From assembly GCF_043757465.1 (NCBI RefSeq), contig NZ_JAYVPL010000070.1, positions 1 through 64,000 on the forward strand: a stretch of 64,000 nt of DNA. Reading direction: 5' to 3'. The position numbers were made by a program, and so were the translations under genes. This DNA is from Armatimonas sp043757465. GTDB taxonomy: Bacteria > Armatimonadota > Armatimonadia > Armatimonadales > Armatimonadaceae. Shown here in pieces: positions 35,339 through 42,853 of this stretch. Under the pieces are notes generated by a model. It was not told the origin of the DNA. It made no database searches and was given only the letters and a program-made list of their open reading frames with translations. The first letter of the stretch is position 1. Each line of letters opens with the position of its first letter.

Positions 35339-35377
35339 TATTACGTAGTCTCCTCGATAAATTAAAGCTTTTCGCTC

Positions 35378-36043
35378 TTATTTATCGGCTAGACTATTTA
35401 ATTGCTTGAGTATTTCTGTTGCAAGGAGCTGTGTCGCAGGGTCCTGAGCAAAGAGATCCGGATGGAGCGCACGTGCCAGAACACGACGTGCAGCAAGCAC
35501 CGCAGGGCGTGGAAGGCGGGCTGCGGCAACCGAGAGTCCACTCCCTCCCGATGTGCCAGGCCGTGTTGCACCACGCTGCATCGCGGCCCGAGTTCCTGCC
35601 GAAAAGCCATCCGCATAGGCCTGAGTCCGGATGCGCTCCGCCTCACTGGTGCTAGGGGTATCCGTTGTGCTTTCCTGCTGGCGTCGCTCACGCTCCAGCG
35701 CCGCGCAGCGCCCCAGAAGCTCATCCACGCGCTTTTTAGTCTCGTTGAGCTCCCGGCGAAGCGCACGCCGTTCGCTCGCCAGAGTCTTTTTCTCGCTCTC
35801 AAGCTGAGCCACAAGCCGGGCATCGGCAGGGCGAACCTGGGGACCATCCCCGCGCGAGCCAACCAGATCGCGTAGCGCGGCATCGCGGTAGAGCGTAGCA
35901 CGCGAGACTCCTGCACGATCAGCGACATCCTGCATGGTAAAGGGCAGATTCATGCTACCCAACTCCTGAACCGCCGCCACAACCAGCGCACGCCGTGCAC
36001 GCGCATCCACCGGCCGTCGCCCCCGCTGCCGTTTTGCCTCCAT
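35378..36043 (-). CDS. TetR-like HTH protein with coiled coil and J-domain-like tail
   Basis: The 221-residue protein begins with a TetR-type helix-turn-helix ('FTMQDVADRAGVSRATLYRD', about residues 35-54), then a Glu/Arg-rich coiled coil (about 80-125), a Ser/Thr/Gly linker, and a C-terminal helical unit 'RVLARALHPDLFAQDPATQL' ending 'LATEILKQLNSLADK'. HPD (194-196) followed by 'ATEILKQLN' resembles the HPD loop and third helix of a J-domain. A TetR ligand domain is absent. It lies 2 nt after kdsC in the same direction, so kdsD, kdsC and this gene probably form an operon. Confidence 0.7.
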   Translation of the reverse strand: MEAKRQRGRRPVDARARRALVVAAVQELGSMNLPFTMQDVADRAGVSRATLYRDAALRDLVGSRGDGPQVRPADARLVAQLESEKKTLASERRALRRELNETKKRVDELLGRCAALERERRQQESTTDTPSTSEAERIRTQAYADGFSAGTRAAMQRGATRPGTSGGSGLSVAAARLPRPAVLAARRVLARALHPDLFAQDPATQLLATEILKQLNSLADK

Positions 36044-36045
36044 GG

Positions 36046-36597
36046 CTACTGCCCCGGTGTCAATTTGTCGAGGTAGAGTGCCACCGCTTTTTCATAGTCA
36101 CCGCGCGCGGTTAAAATCAGCTCGATTGCCTCACGGACAGCCCCTTCGCCGCCGCGTCGTGTAGCGACCCAGTCCGCCGCTCCCTGAATGTGCGAGGCAG
36201 CATCTGCGGGACAAAGGGCCACCCCGACCTCGCTCATGGCAGCCAGATCATTGAGATCATCACCCATAAATGCCATTTCCGAGAGCGTTATCTCCATCTC
36301 TTTTGCCAGAAAATTGACGGCTTTAATCTTGTCTTTCACTCCCTGAAGAACCAGGTTGCGCGGAGTTGCCAGCTCCTGCGAGCGCCGCCAGACAATGCTA
36401 GACTCGCGCCCGGTGACCCAGGCGGTCTGTAGCCCCACCCCACGCGCCAAAACCATTCCCAGGCCATCTTGTGTGTGAAAGCGCTTTAGCTCCTCGCCAT
36501 TCCCCCCAAAGTAGATCCCTCCGTTGGTCAAAGTTCCATCCACATCCAGCACAAGGAGCCGAATACGGGAAAGCCGTGTCTCAAGATCGTCACTCAT
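36046..36597 (-). CDS. kdsC: 3-deoxy-D-manno-octulosonate 8-phosphate phosphatase (KdsC)
   Basis: The 183-residue C0-type HAD phosphatase has motif I 'LLVLDVDGTLTNGGIYFGGN', 'KRFHTQDGLGMVLA', motif II 'AWVTGRESSIV' and motif III 'MAFMGDDLNDLAAM', which together identify KdsC. It removes phosphate from Kdo-8-phosphate in LPS core synthesis. It follows kdsD by 17 nt. The pair supports an LPS-containing outer membrane. Confidence 0.9.
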   Translation of the reverse strand: MSDDLETRLSRIRLLVLDVDGTLTNGGIYFGGNGEELKRFHTQDGLGMVLARGVGLQTAWVTGRESSIVWRRSQELATPRNLVLQGVKDKIKAVNFLAKEMEITLSEMAFMGDDLNDLAAMSEVGVALCPADAASHIQGAADWVATRRGGEGAVREAIELILTARGDYEKAVALYLDKLTPGQ

Positions 36598-36614
36598 CTC
36601 GCTCTTTCTCTTTC

Positions 36615-37613
36615 TTATTCATTTCTGCTACTGGGCGGCATGATTCCCGCACGTACTAAATCCTTGAGGGTCAGCACTCCAAGCGGGCGCTGCTCGCTAT
36701 CTACCACGGGAACATCACCAAAGCGCACGGGGCCACTCTCGAAGCTCTCCATCGCCTCAGCCGCGAGCCGGTCACCTTCGACCAAGCTTGGATTTCTTGT
36801 CATTGCCTCCGTGACGGGCCGATCCCATGCCTCGGGGCCAAGCGCCACGAAAAACCTCCGGGAGTCGCCATCTGAGAGTACTCCCACCAGCTTGCCTGCC
36901 ACATCCACCACACAGGCCAACCCGGCACGCGCCCGTGTGATCGCGGTCATCGCATCGTGAACACTCACGGTATCGAAAACAACAGCCAGCTCGTCGCCTT
37001 TCCGCATTAAGTCTGAGACTTTTAAGAGCAGCCGTCGCCCCAGCGAGCCCGCGGGATGAAGGCGGGCATAGTCTTCGGAGCGGAAGCCACGTGCTTCCAT
37101 AACAGCCACGGCGAGCGCATCCCCCAGAGCGAGCATTGCCGTGGTGGACGTCGTGGGTGCCAGGTTCATGGGACAGGCTTCTTTAGGAACACTCGTATCT
37201 AAAATCAGATCGGCGGCACGCCCCAGCGTGGACTCACGCCGCCCCGTCATCGCAATTAAACATGAGACGCGGCGCTTCAGAGCGGGCAGGAGTGCCCGCA
37301 GCTCATCCGACTCACCCGAGTTAGAGAGTACCAACGCGGTATCACCGGGGGCGGCCATCCCCAGATCACCATGCATCGCCTCCGCTGGGTGCAAAAACAG
37401 AGCAGGAGTGCCCGTAGAGGCCAAGGTCGCGGCGATCTTTCGCCCGATATGGCCGCTCTTGCCCATTCCGGAGACCACCACCCGCCCTGAAAGCCCCACC
37501 AACTGTGCGACCGCCGCATCAAACTCCTCATCGAGCCGGTGGGCAAGCAGACTCAGAGCCTCCGCTTCTTCCAACAGGACACGTCGGGCATGCACTCTAG
37601 CTTGGGACATCAC
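36615..37613 (-). CDS. kdsD: Arabinose-5-phosphate isomerase (KdsD/KpsF family)
   Basis: The 332-residue protein has a SIS domain (about 35-185: 'GRVVVSGMGKSGHIGRKIAA', 'STGTPALFLHPAEAMHGDLG', 'LVLSNSGESDELRALLP', 'PTTSTTAMLALGDALAVAVM') and a C-terminal CBS pair (about 205-325). It converts ribulose-5-phosphate to arabinose-5-phosphate, the first step to Kdo. GTG 37613 and ATG 37610 are adjacent possible starts. TATAAT lies 5-8 nt upstream, so the transcript is probably leaderless. Confidence 0.92.
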   Translation of the reverse strand: MMSQARVHARRVLLEEAEALSLLAHRLDEEFDAAVAQLVGLSGRVVVSGMGKSGHIGRKIAATLASTGTPALFLHPAEAMHGDLGMAAPGDTALVLSNSGESDELRALLPALKRRVSCLIAMTGRRESTLGRAADLILDTSVPKEACPMNLAPTTSTTAMLALGDALAVAVMEARGFRSEDYARLHPAGSLGRRLLLKVSDLMRKGDELAVVFDTVSVHDAMTAITRARAGLACVVDVAGKLVGVLSDGDSRRFFVALGPEAWDRPVTEAMTRNPSLVEGDRLAAEAMESFESGPVRFGDVPVVDSEQRPLGVLTLKDLVRAGIMPPSSRNE

Positions 37614-37618
37614 GCCAG

Positions 37619-37624
37619 ATTATA
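37619..37624 (-). promoter_or_regulatory. -10 box of the kdsD-kdsC operon
   Basis: Perfect TATAAT on the minus strand, 5 nt before the GTG at 37613 and 8 nt before the ATG at 37610. Confidence 0.5.
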
Positions 37625-37664
37625 CCTACACACTGATGATTTCTCAGCCAATGATAGCAATAGC

Positions 37665-38270
37665 ATGAAATGGTTTCAAAAGCCCTCGGCAGAAACACTC
37701 CCTTCCTCTCAGGAGCTCTATGCCATCACGGTGATGGCAGCGGCGCGTCTGCTCTCCCGTTTACACAGCTCCACACAGCTTGAGGAGTCCCGCCTGGAGC
37801 TTGAGTGCCGCCGCGCACAAGAGCTGAACCAGCCACTGACCTTGCTCCAGCTGGAGCTGGCGGACTGGGCAGGTGTAGTCACAGCCATTGGGCCCGAGAG
37901 CGCCACGCAGACCCAGGATGAGCTTGCGCTCGTCCTCAGAGGAACCCTTCGTGCCACAGATATTATCTCCCCGGAGGGCATGGGCACTTTTACGATTTTT
38001 CTTCCAGGCACTCTGGCAGTGGATCTACCGACGATCACCCGTAACCTGCGTCAAGCCCTCCGTGGCTATCGTATCCTTGCTACAGACGGCGCTCCATTTT
38101 TTCTACGCCTACACCCATGGATAGCTAGCGCCTCCCTGCCTGATGATGGCCAGACGGCTTTAGAGCTCACCTCCTTGCTCAAGAGTCGCCTCGCTCAAGA
38201 GCGCATGCATCCCCTCCCTTCGTTAAGCGATGACGATTACAATAGCCCACCCCTACGCTTGGTTGCCTAA
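37665..38270 (+). CDS. Degenerate GGDEF-like domain protein
   Basis: The 201-residue protein looks like a GGDEF fold without its signature. 'LLSRLHSSTQLEESRLELEC' matches the start, 'PLTLLQLELADWAGVVTA' the strand that normally holds LDIDxFK, and 'RATDIISPEGMGTFTIFLPG' replaces RxGGDEFxxxLP. Neither metal-binding Asp nor the GGDEF loop survives, so it cannot be a diguanylate cyclase. It is 56 bp upstream of the HD-GYP gene, same direction, which supports a cyclic-di-GMP-related origin. ATG 37665 was chosen as the first start giving a sensible N-terminus. Confidence 0.6.
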   Translation: MKWFQKPSAETLPSSQELYAITVMAAARLLSRLHSSTQLEESRLELECRRAQELNQPLTLLQLELADWAGVVTAIGPESATQTQDELALVLRGTLRATDIISPEGMGTFTIFLPGTLAVDLPTITRNLRQALRGYRILATDGAPFFLRLHPWIASASLPDDGQTALELTSLLKSRLAQERMHPLPSLSDDDYNSPPLRLVA

Positions 38271-38326
38271 AATCCTTAGAGCAAACTCTAAAATAGCCTT
38301 CTCTTTCTGCCGATAATTTTGAAACA

Positions 38327-39736
38327 ATGACCGAGCGTCTGCCAAAAACAGCAATCGCTTATATCGTAGCAATAACTCTTCTAGCCCTAGGGGCAGTCGT
38401 GGATACTTACCTACGCCAGCCACTCTCAGTACAAGATATAAAATTTCTTCCGGTGTTAATAATAATAGGCATGTTCTCCGGTAGCCTTAGAGTCCCTCTG
38501 ACTTCCCATAAAAAAGGACATAGCGTCGCCTATACGAATTTAGGATTCATCACAACGATCATCTCTTTACTCGTGTATGGCCCATTTTTTGGTGTTATTG
38601 TTGGAGCATCAACCTTCATCACCTTCAAAAGAATAAAGTCAGAATTCTATAAAAAACTATTTAATATATCTGCGATAATAGTAACAGTCTGGATAACAAG
38701 CCACTTTCTTATCTTAGCAAATTATCTAAACCTATCAGTTGGAGAAAATTTCAAAAACGACAGTAAATCCAACATAATACCATCCATTGCGTTTACTGGA
38801 ATCATATTAATTAGTGTACTATGCCATCATACTATAAATTCCCTATTTATAACAGGCGCAATATCAACATCACTAAAATGGAACAGAAGAAAAGCATTTG
38901 AATTCCTTGTTAATAGTACCATATGGACAATACCGACATATTTAGCTGCGGGATGCTTCGTAATAATGTCTACCTGGATATTCATAAAGATACAAGATGG
39001 ACATTATAATGCGATCCCACTTCTTCTTTCTATAATCCCACTACCTTTTTTCTATTTTAATAATCTTCAATTGCACCGGGAACGCGATGAGGAGCGTGAG
39101 AATCGTTTCCAAGAACTAGAGAGTCTTTACTCCTCGCTCGTTCAGGCAATGGGGCGTGCTATTGAGGCCAAGGATCGCTACACAAAGGAACATATTGGTC
39201 GGGTTGTGGCAATGTCACTAGCAATTGGTCAGCAGCTTGGTCTATCGGAAGATAAGCTGAGAGCGCTTGAGGTTGGTGCAGCACTCCATGATATTGGTAA
39301 AATCGCCATTCCAGATACTGTCCTCAACAAGCCTGGCAAGCTCACCCCCGAAGAGTTCGATTTAATTAAAGAACATGCTGCACTAGGTAGTGATATCCTC
39401 CAGCCCATCCCCTTCCCCCCCGAGGTTGTCGAGGCCGTACGCCATCATCATGAGAAGTGGGATGGAACGGGCTATCCAGATAAGCTTATCGGTGAGAAAA
39501 TCCCCTTTGTGGCGCGTATTGTCGCGGTCGCGGATGTCTACGATGCGCTGACATCCGATCGCCCTTACCGTGCGGCTTGGTCACACCAGAAGACGATGGA
39601 ATTCATGGAAAGCCAGGTAGGCACGCATTTCAACGCGGAAGTCTTCACTGCCTTTAAAGTGGCGATGCTAGCTAACCCAGAGATGTGCTCCCAGGCAGTT
39701 GATCCTCCGCCTTCTGTTCTACGCCTTGCGGCCTGA
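38327..39736 (+). CDS. Membrane-anchored HD-GYP phosphodiesterase-like protein
   Basis: Residues 1-245 contain about seven hydrophobic segments (MASE-like sensor). From residue 250 a coiled linker leads to an HD-GYP domain: 'RYTKEHIGRVVAMSLAIGQQ', 'VGAALHDIGKIAIPDTVLN', 'HAALGSDIL', 'RHHHEKWDGTGYPD' and 'RIVAVADVYDALTSDRPYR'. HD and GYP residues are intact, so it probably hydrolyses cyclic di-GMP (or a related dinucleotide). The DNA for the membrane half (38327 to about 39075) is visibly AT-rich with many ATA/AAT codons, while the HD-GYP half has the window's normal composition. Confidence 0.92.
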   Translation: MTERLPKTAIAYIVAITLLALGAVVDTYLRQPLSVQDIKFLPVLIIIGMFSGSLRVPLTSHKKGHSVAYTNLGFITTIISLLVYGPFFGVIVGASTFITFKRIKSEFYKKLFNISAIIVTVWITSHFLILANYLNLSVGENFKNDSKSNIIPSIAFTGIILISVLCHHTINSLFITGAISTSLKWNRRKAFEFLVNSTIWTIPTYLAAGCFVIMSTWIFIKIQDGHYNAIPLLLSIIPLPFFYFNNLQLHRERDEERENRFQELESLYSSLVQAMGRAIEAKDRYTKEHIGRVVAMSLAIGQQLGLSEDKLRALEVGAALHDIGKIAIPDTVLNKPGKLTPEEFDLIKEHAALGSDILQPIPFPPEVVEAVRHHHEKWDGTGYPDKLIGEKIPFVARIVAVADVYDALTSDRPYRAAWSHQKTMEFMESQVGTHFNAEVFTAFKVAMLANPEMCSQAVDPPPSVLRLAA

Positions 39737-39796
39737 GGCCGAGGCGAGAAGGCGAGAACAAATCGTTGCGCATGTGACGAGAGCATGATAGACTCC

Positions 39797-39953
39797 CTCC
39801 TTGGAAATCAATACTTCCACCCGAGACAGCCGGTACGCGTCCGCGTTTAATGGGTTTCTCATAGAAATCCGCCCGCCGAGGTAGAGAAGATGACAGCATC
39901 TTAAATATCTTCGTGCGCCCTCGACTGTCTTCGGTCGGGGGTTTTGTGTTTTT
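39797..39953 (+). ncRNA. Ribosomal protein L10 leader with attenuator
   Basis: The 180-nt leader of rplJ contains paired segments typical of L10 leaders, including 'CCGCCGAGGTAGAGAAGAT' (about 39868-39887) with 'ATCTTAAATATCTTC' downstream. It ends in an intrinsic terminator at 39918-39953: stem CCCTCGAC/GTCGGGGG, then TTTTGTGTTTTT. In other bacteria the L10-L12 complex binds this leader to repress its own synthesis. The fold was judged by eye, not by covariance model. Confidence 0.6.
39918..39953 (+). terminator. Attenuator hairpin in the rplJ leader
   Basis: An 8-bp stem with an 8-nt loop is followed by a U-rich tract, 25 nt before the rplJ start. It lies between the leader and the AGGAGGTG ribosome-binding site (39961-39968). 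Confidence 0.7.
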
Positions 39954-39977
39954 ATCAGTAAGGAGGTGAAACTTTAA

Positions 39978-40493
39978 ATGGCACAACCGCAAAAGAAACT
40001 CGGCACCAAACCTGGTGTCGTCGGAGAGATCAGCGACCTGATCAAAGGCAGCTCTGCCGTGATCTTGACTGAGTATCGTGGCCTGAGCGTTCCTCAGGTC
40101 GGTGATATCCGCACCAAGTTGCACGCAGCCGATAGTGGCAGCGACTTCTCTGTCGTGAAGAATACACTCTTCAAGCGCGCCGCCGACGGTATTATCGCCG
40201 CCGATCCTAACCTGGATGCGGCCCTCAACGGCCCTACCGCTGTTGTCTTCGCAAAAGACTCCCTGGCTGCCGCCAAGGTACTAAGCGACTACATTACGGG
40301 CAACCGCAACACGCCCCTCAAAATTAAGGGCGGTGTGGTCGACGGGGTATTCCAGAACGCGGAGCAAATTGATGCTCTGGCGAAAATCCCGCCGCGCGAC
40401 ACTCTCTACGCGATGATTCTCGGGGCTTTCCAGTCCCCTCTCTCTAGCCTTGCCGCTACTCTTGCTTCCATTGCGGAGCAGAAGGCAGCATAG
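39978..40493 (+). CDS. rplJ: 50S ribosomal protein L10
   Basis: The 171-residue protein has the L10 pattern: 'AVILTEYRGLSVPQVGDIR', 'FSVVKNTLFKRAA', 'GPTAVVFAKDSLAAAKVLSD' and the C-terminal helix that binds L7/L12 dimers ('SPLSSLAATLASIAEQKAA'). A strong AGGAGGTG site precedes the ATG, in contrast to the leaderless genes nearby. rplL follows. Confidence 0.97.
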   Translation: MAQPQKKLGTKPGVVGEISDLIKGSSAVILTEYRGLSVPQVGDIRTKLHAADSGSDFSVVKNTLFKRAADGIIAADPNLDAALNGPTAVVFAKDSLAAAKVLSDYITGNRNTPLKIKGGVVDGVFQNAEQIDALAKIPPRDTLYAMILGAFQSPLSSLAATLASIAEQKAA

Positions 40494-40527
40494 GGCTAAC
40501 CCAACTTACGTTTTAAAGGAAACTAAA

Positions 40528-40896
40528 ATGGCTATCAATACCGCAGATTTTATTGAGCAGCTGAAGGGCATGACCATTCTTGAGGTAAACGACCTCGTGA
40601 AGGCCCTCCAGACCGAATTTGGCGTCTCCGCCGCGGTTGCTTCTGGCCCCTCGACGGGTGCAGCAGCACCTGTCGAGGAAGAGCAGACCGAGTTTGACGT
40701 TATTCTTGTGCACCCTGGTGACAAGAAGATCCAGGTGATCAAGATCATCCGTGATCTCACCGGCCTTGGTCTGAAGGAAGCGAAGGAAGTGGCTGACACC
40801 GCTCCTAAGGCTGTCAAGACCGCCGTCAGCAAGGAAGAAGCCGAGAAACTCAAGGCCCAGTTCGAGGCCGAAGGCGCTACCATCGAGCTCAAGTAA
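40528..40896 (+). CDS. rplL: 50S ribosomal protein L7/L12
   Basis: The 122-residue protein has the N-terminal dimerisation helices ('FIEQLKGMTILEVNDLVKAL'), an Ala-rich hinge, and the C-terminal domain 'KKIQVIKIIRDLTGLGLKEA' and 'KEVADTAPKAVK', which contacts translation factors. ATG 40528 follows AAAGGA by 7 nt. Usual length. Cotranscribed with rplJ. Confidence 0.97.
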   Translation: MAINTADFIEQLKGMTILEVNDLVKALQTEFGVSAAVASGPSTGAAAPVEEEQTEFDVILVHPGDKKIQVIKIIRDLTGLGLKEAKEVADTAPKAVKTAVSKEEAEKLKAQFEAEGATIELK

Positions 40897-40913
40897 GAGC
40901 CCGTCTCGCACGC

Positions 40914-40966
40914 CCCGCCCCCTAGCCCCCGCCCAGCGGGGGAACTCTGGAGGCGGGTTTTCTTTT
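40914..40966 (+). terminator. Terminator of rplJ-rplL containing palindromic repeat copy C
   Basis: Outer stem CCCGCC (40914-40919) pairs with GGCGGG (40952-40957) followed by TTTTCTTTT. Inside it lies a copy of the dispersed palindrome, core CCCCCGCCCAGCGGGGG at 40926-40942 with left arm GCCCCCTAG. Here the repeat seems to have been used as part of a terminator. Confidence 0.75.
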
Positions 40967-40992
40967 GCCGTATTTATTGCTTAAAGCCGTAC

Positions 40993-42846
40993 TTATTGCT
41001 TAAACAGGAACGGCAACGAGAGCACTACCTCGCGGATTAGTGTCTCCGACTTATAGCCATCGGTCTTCAGCGCAGCTAGAATCTTCTTGACGGCGGGCTG
41101 GTCATGAGGCTCCAGGCCACGGCCCAAGGCGTAGGCCAGAGTCTTCTCCGTGAGGTTTTTGAGGAACGTCTCCTGCTGCTTGAGCACCAGTGCCTTGAAC
41201 TCGGCGGGGCCGTTGTAGCTCTCGCCCGTAAGGAGCTTCGCGCTAGCCTCCACGGGATCGCCGCTGATTTTCTCGCGCCAGCGGCCAATCGGGTCGTAGT
41301 TTTCCAGGCCGAAGCCCATTGGGTCAATACGCGCATGGCACCCCGCGCAGGCGGGCTGTTCCCGGTGTTTTTCGAGACGCTGCTTGAAGGTCAGTCCCCC
41401 CTCTTTGCTATCGCTTGGCGGCAGAGTTTTAGTAACGGGCGGCGGCGGCGGTGGCGGCGTCCCTAAGACCTCGGAGAGAACCCACTTGCCCCGCAGCACC
41501 GGCGACGTGCGCTGTGGGTAGCTACTGATCGTCAGGGGCGCCGCCATCGTGAGAATCCCTCCCCGCCGCGCCGTGTCCACTGCCACCCGCTTAAAGCTCC
41601 CGCCCACCACCGGCTCCATCCCGTAGTGCGCGGCTAGTTTGTCGTTGACAAAGGTATAGTCTGCGGAAAGGAGCAGTGTTAAAGGCGCGTTGTCGCGAAA
41701 AAGGCTCTCAAAAAACAGAACGGGCTCCTGGTAGATCGCCTCTTTTAGCTCGGTGGTGAATTCAGGGAAGCGGCCCCGGTCGGGCGCAGCGACTCCCGTT
41801 TGCAAGTCACGGGTGTGGAGCCACTGACTCACGAAGCTATCGTAGAAACTGCGGGATTTGGGATCGAGCAGCATCCGTCGCACCTGCACCGCGAGCACGC
41901 CGGGCTGGCGCAGTTTTTTCTGGCGAGCAAGCGCAAAGAGGGCATCATCAGGCATGGATGACCACAAGAAATACGAAAGACGGCTAATTAGCTCGTAGTC
42001 CGAGAGCGCGATATTTCCCGCATTCACCGGCGCTTCCTCGACCCGAAACAGAAAACTCGGTGAGATGAGGACGGCCTTGAGCGCCGCCTTCACGCCGTCC
42101 TCATGGACTCTCTTGCTGTCGTAGAGGCGCATCAAGCGCACGGCCTCCTCGGGCAGAACAGGCCGACGGAAAGCGCGGGAGGCGTGACGTTCAATCACTA
42201 CCTTCGCAGCGGCACGGGCGGAGAGCTTTGCGCTGGGCTTAACAAAAAATAATCGCTCCCCAGGCGCCGCCTCCAGAACGTCCTGCGCGGCCACCAGGTA
42301 GCGCTCCAGAAGCACTGGCGGCAGAAAGAGCGTGTCGGCGTTGTTGTCAAAGCCACCACCGCCACCACCATCGGCAGGGAACGTGTCGGCGGGCTTGATG
42401 CCTACTCCAAACAAATCGCGGACGGTGTTGTTGTACTCCAGCCGACTCAGGCGACGCAGCACCGTGTGCCCCGGCACCGCCTTCACCGGCGCGGCATCGA
42501 GCACGACAGTGAGATCGGCAATCAGTACATCGCGCTGTACCTGCGAAAGCCGTGCTGAGCCCTGCGGCGGCATACTTCGGTCTTTGAGGCGCACCAGCCC
42601 TTTGCGCCAGTTCTCCGCATTTTTATGGATCCCAGATACATCCGCCGGATCGAGTGAGACGCCTCCACTGGGCTGACTCCCCGCGTGGCAGCTCAGGCAG
42701 TATTGCTTTAAGAGCGGCTGCGCCTCTTTCTCATGGCGAGCGGTGAGTTCCGCAGGCGGCTGCACAGAGGGCGTAGCCGAAGCCAGTACTAGCAATCCAA
42801 ACGGCAGCAGAGCCAGAAAGCCTCCACGACGGATAAGACGAGTCAT
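40993..42846 (-). CDS. DUF1592/DUF1588-type cytochrome c-like secreted protein
   Basis: A signal peptide ('FLALLPFGLLVLASATPS') precedes a haem-binding CLSCH motif (C50-H54) and then the chain DUF1587-DUF1595-DUF1592-DUF1588-DUF1585 known from Planctomycetes-type proteins: 'RRLSRLEYNNTVRDLFGV', 'FRRPVLPEEAVRLMRLYD', 'RTSPVLRGKWVLSEVLGTP', and a second CAGCH near residue 505 in 'EQPACAGCHARIDPMGFGLE'. Such proteins are usually paired with a DUF1552 protein; none is seen here. Probable periplasmic or surface redox or sulfatase-associated role; function unproven. Confidence 0.88.
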   Translation of the reverse strand: MTRLIRRGGFLALLPFGLLVLASATPSVQPPAELTARHEKEAQPLLKQYCLSCHAGSQPSGGVSLDPADVSGIHKNAENWRKGLVRLKDRSMPPQGSARLSQVQRDVLIADLTVVLDAAPVKAVPGHTVLRRLSRLEYNNTVRDLFGVGIKPADTFPADGGGGGGFDNNADTLFLPPVLLERYLVAAQDVLEAAPGERLFFVKPSAKLSARAAAKVVIERHASRAFRRPVLPEEAVRLMRLYDSKRVHEDGVKAALKAVLISPSFLFRVEEAPVNAGNIALSDYELISRLSYFLWSSMPDDALFALARQKKLRQPGVLAVQVRRMLLDPKSRSFYDSFVSQWLHTRDLQTGVAAPDRGRFPEFTTELKEAIYQEPVLFFESLFRDNAPLTLLLSADYTFVNDKLAAHYGMEPVVGGSFKRVAVDTARRGGILTMAAPLTISSYPQRTSPVLRGKWVLSEVLGTPPPPPPPVTKTLPPSDSKEGGLTFKQRLEKHREQPACAGCHARIDPMGFGLENYDPIGRWREKISGDPVEASAKLLTGESYNGPAEFKALVLKQQETFLKNLTEKTLAYALGRGLEPHDQPAVKKILAALKTDGYKSETLIREVVLSLPFLFKQ

Positions 42847-42853
42847 GGCTTAC

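Noticed and set aside
41425..41460. GGC/CGG-rich stretch in the DUF1592 gene as another palindromic repeat copy
   Set aside because: It is a simple Pro-codon run without the palindromic core and lies in a normal Pro-rich linker.
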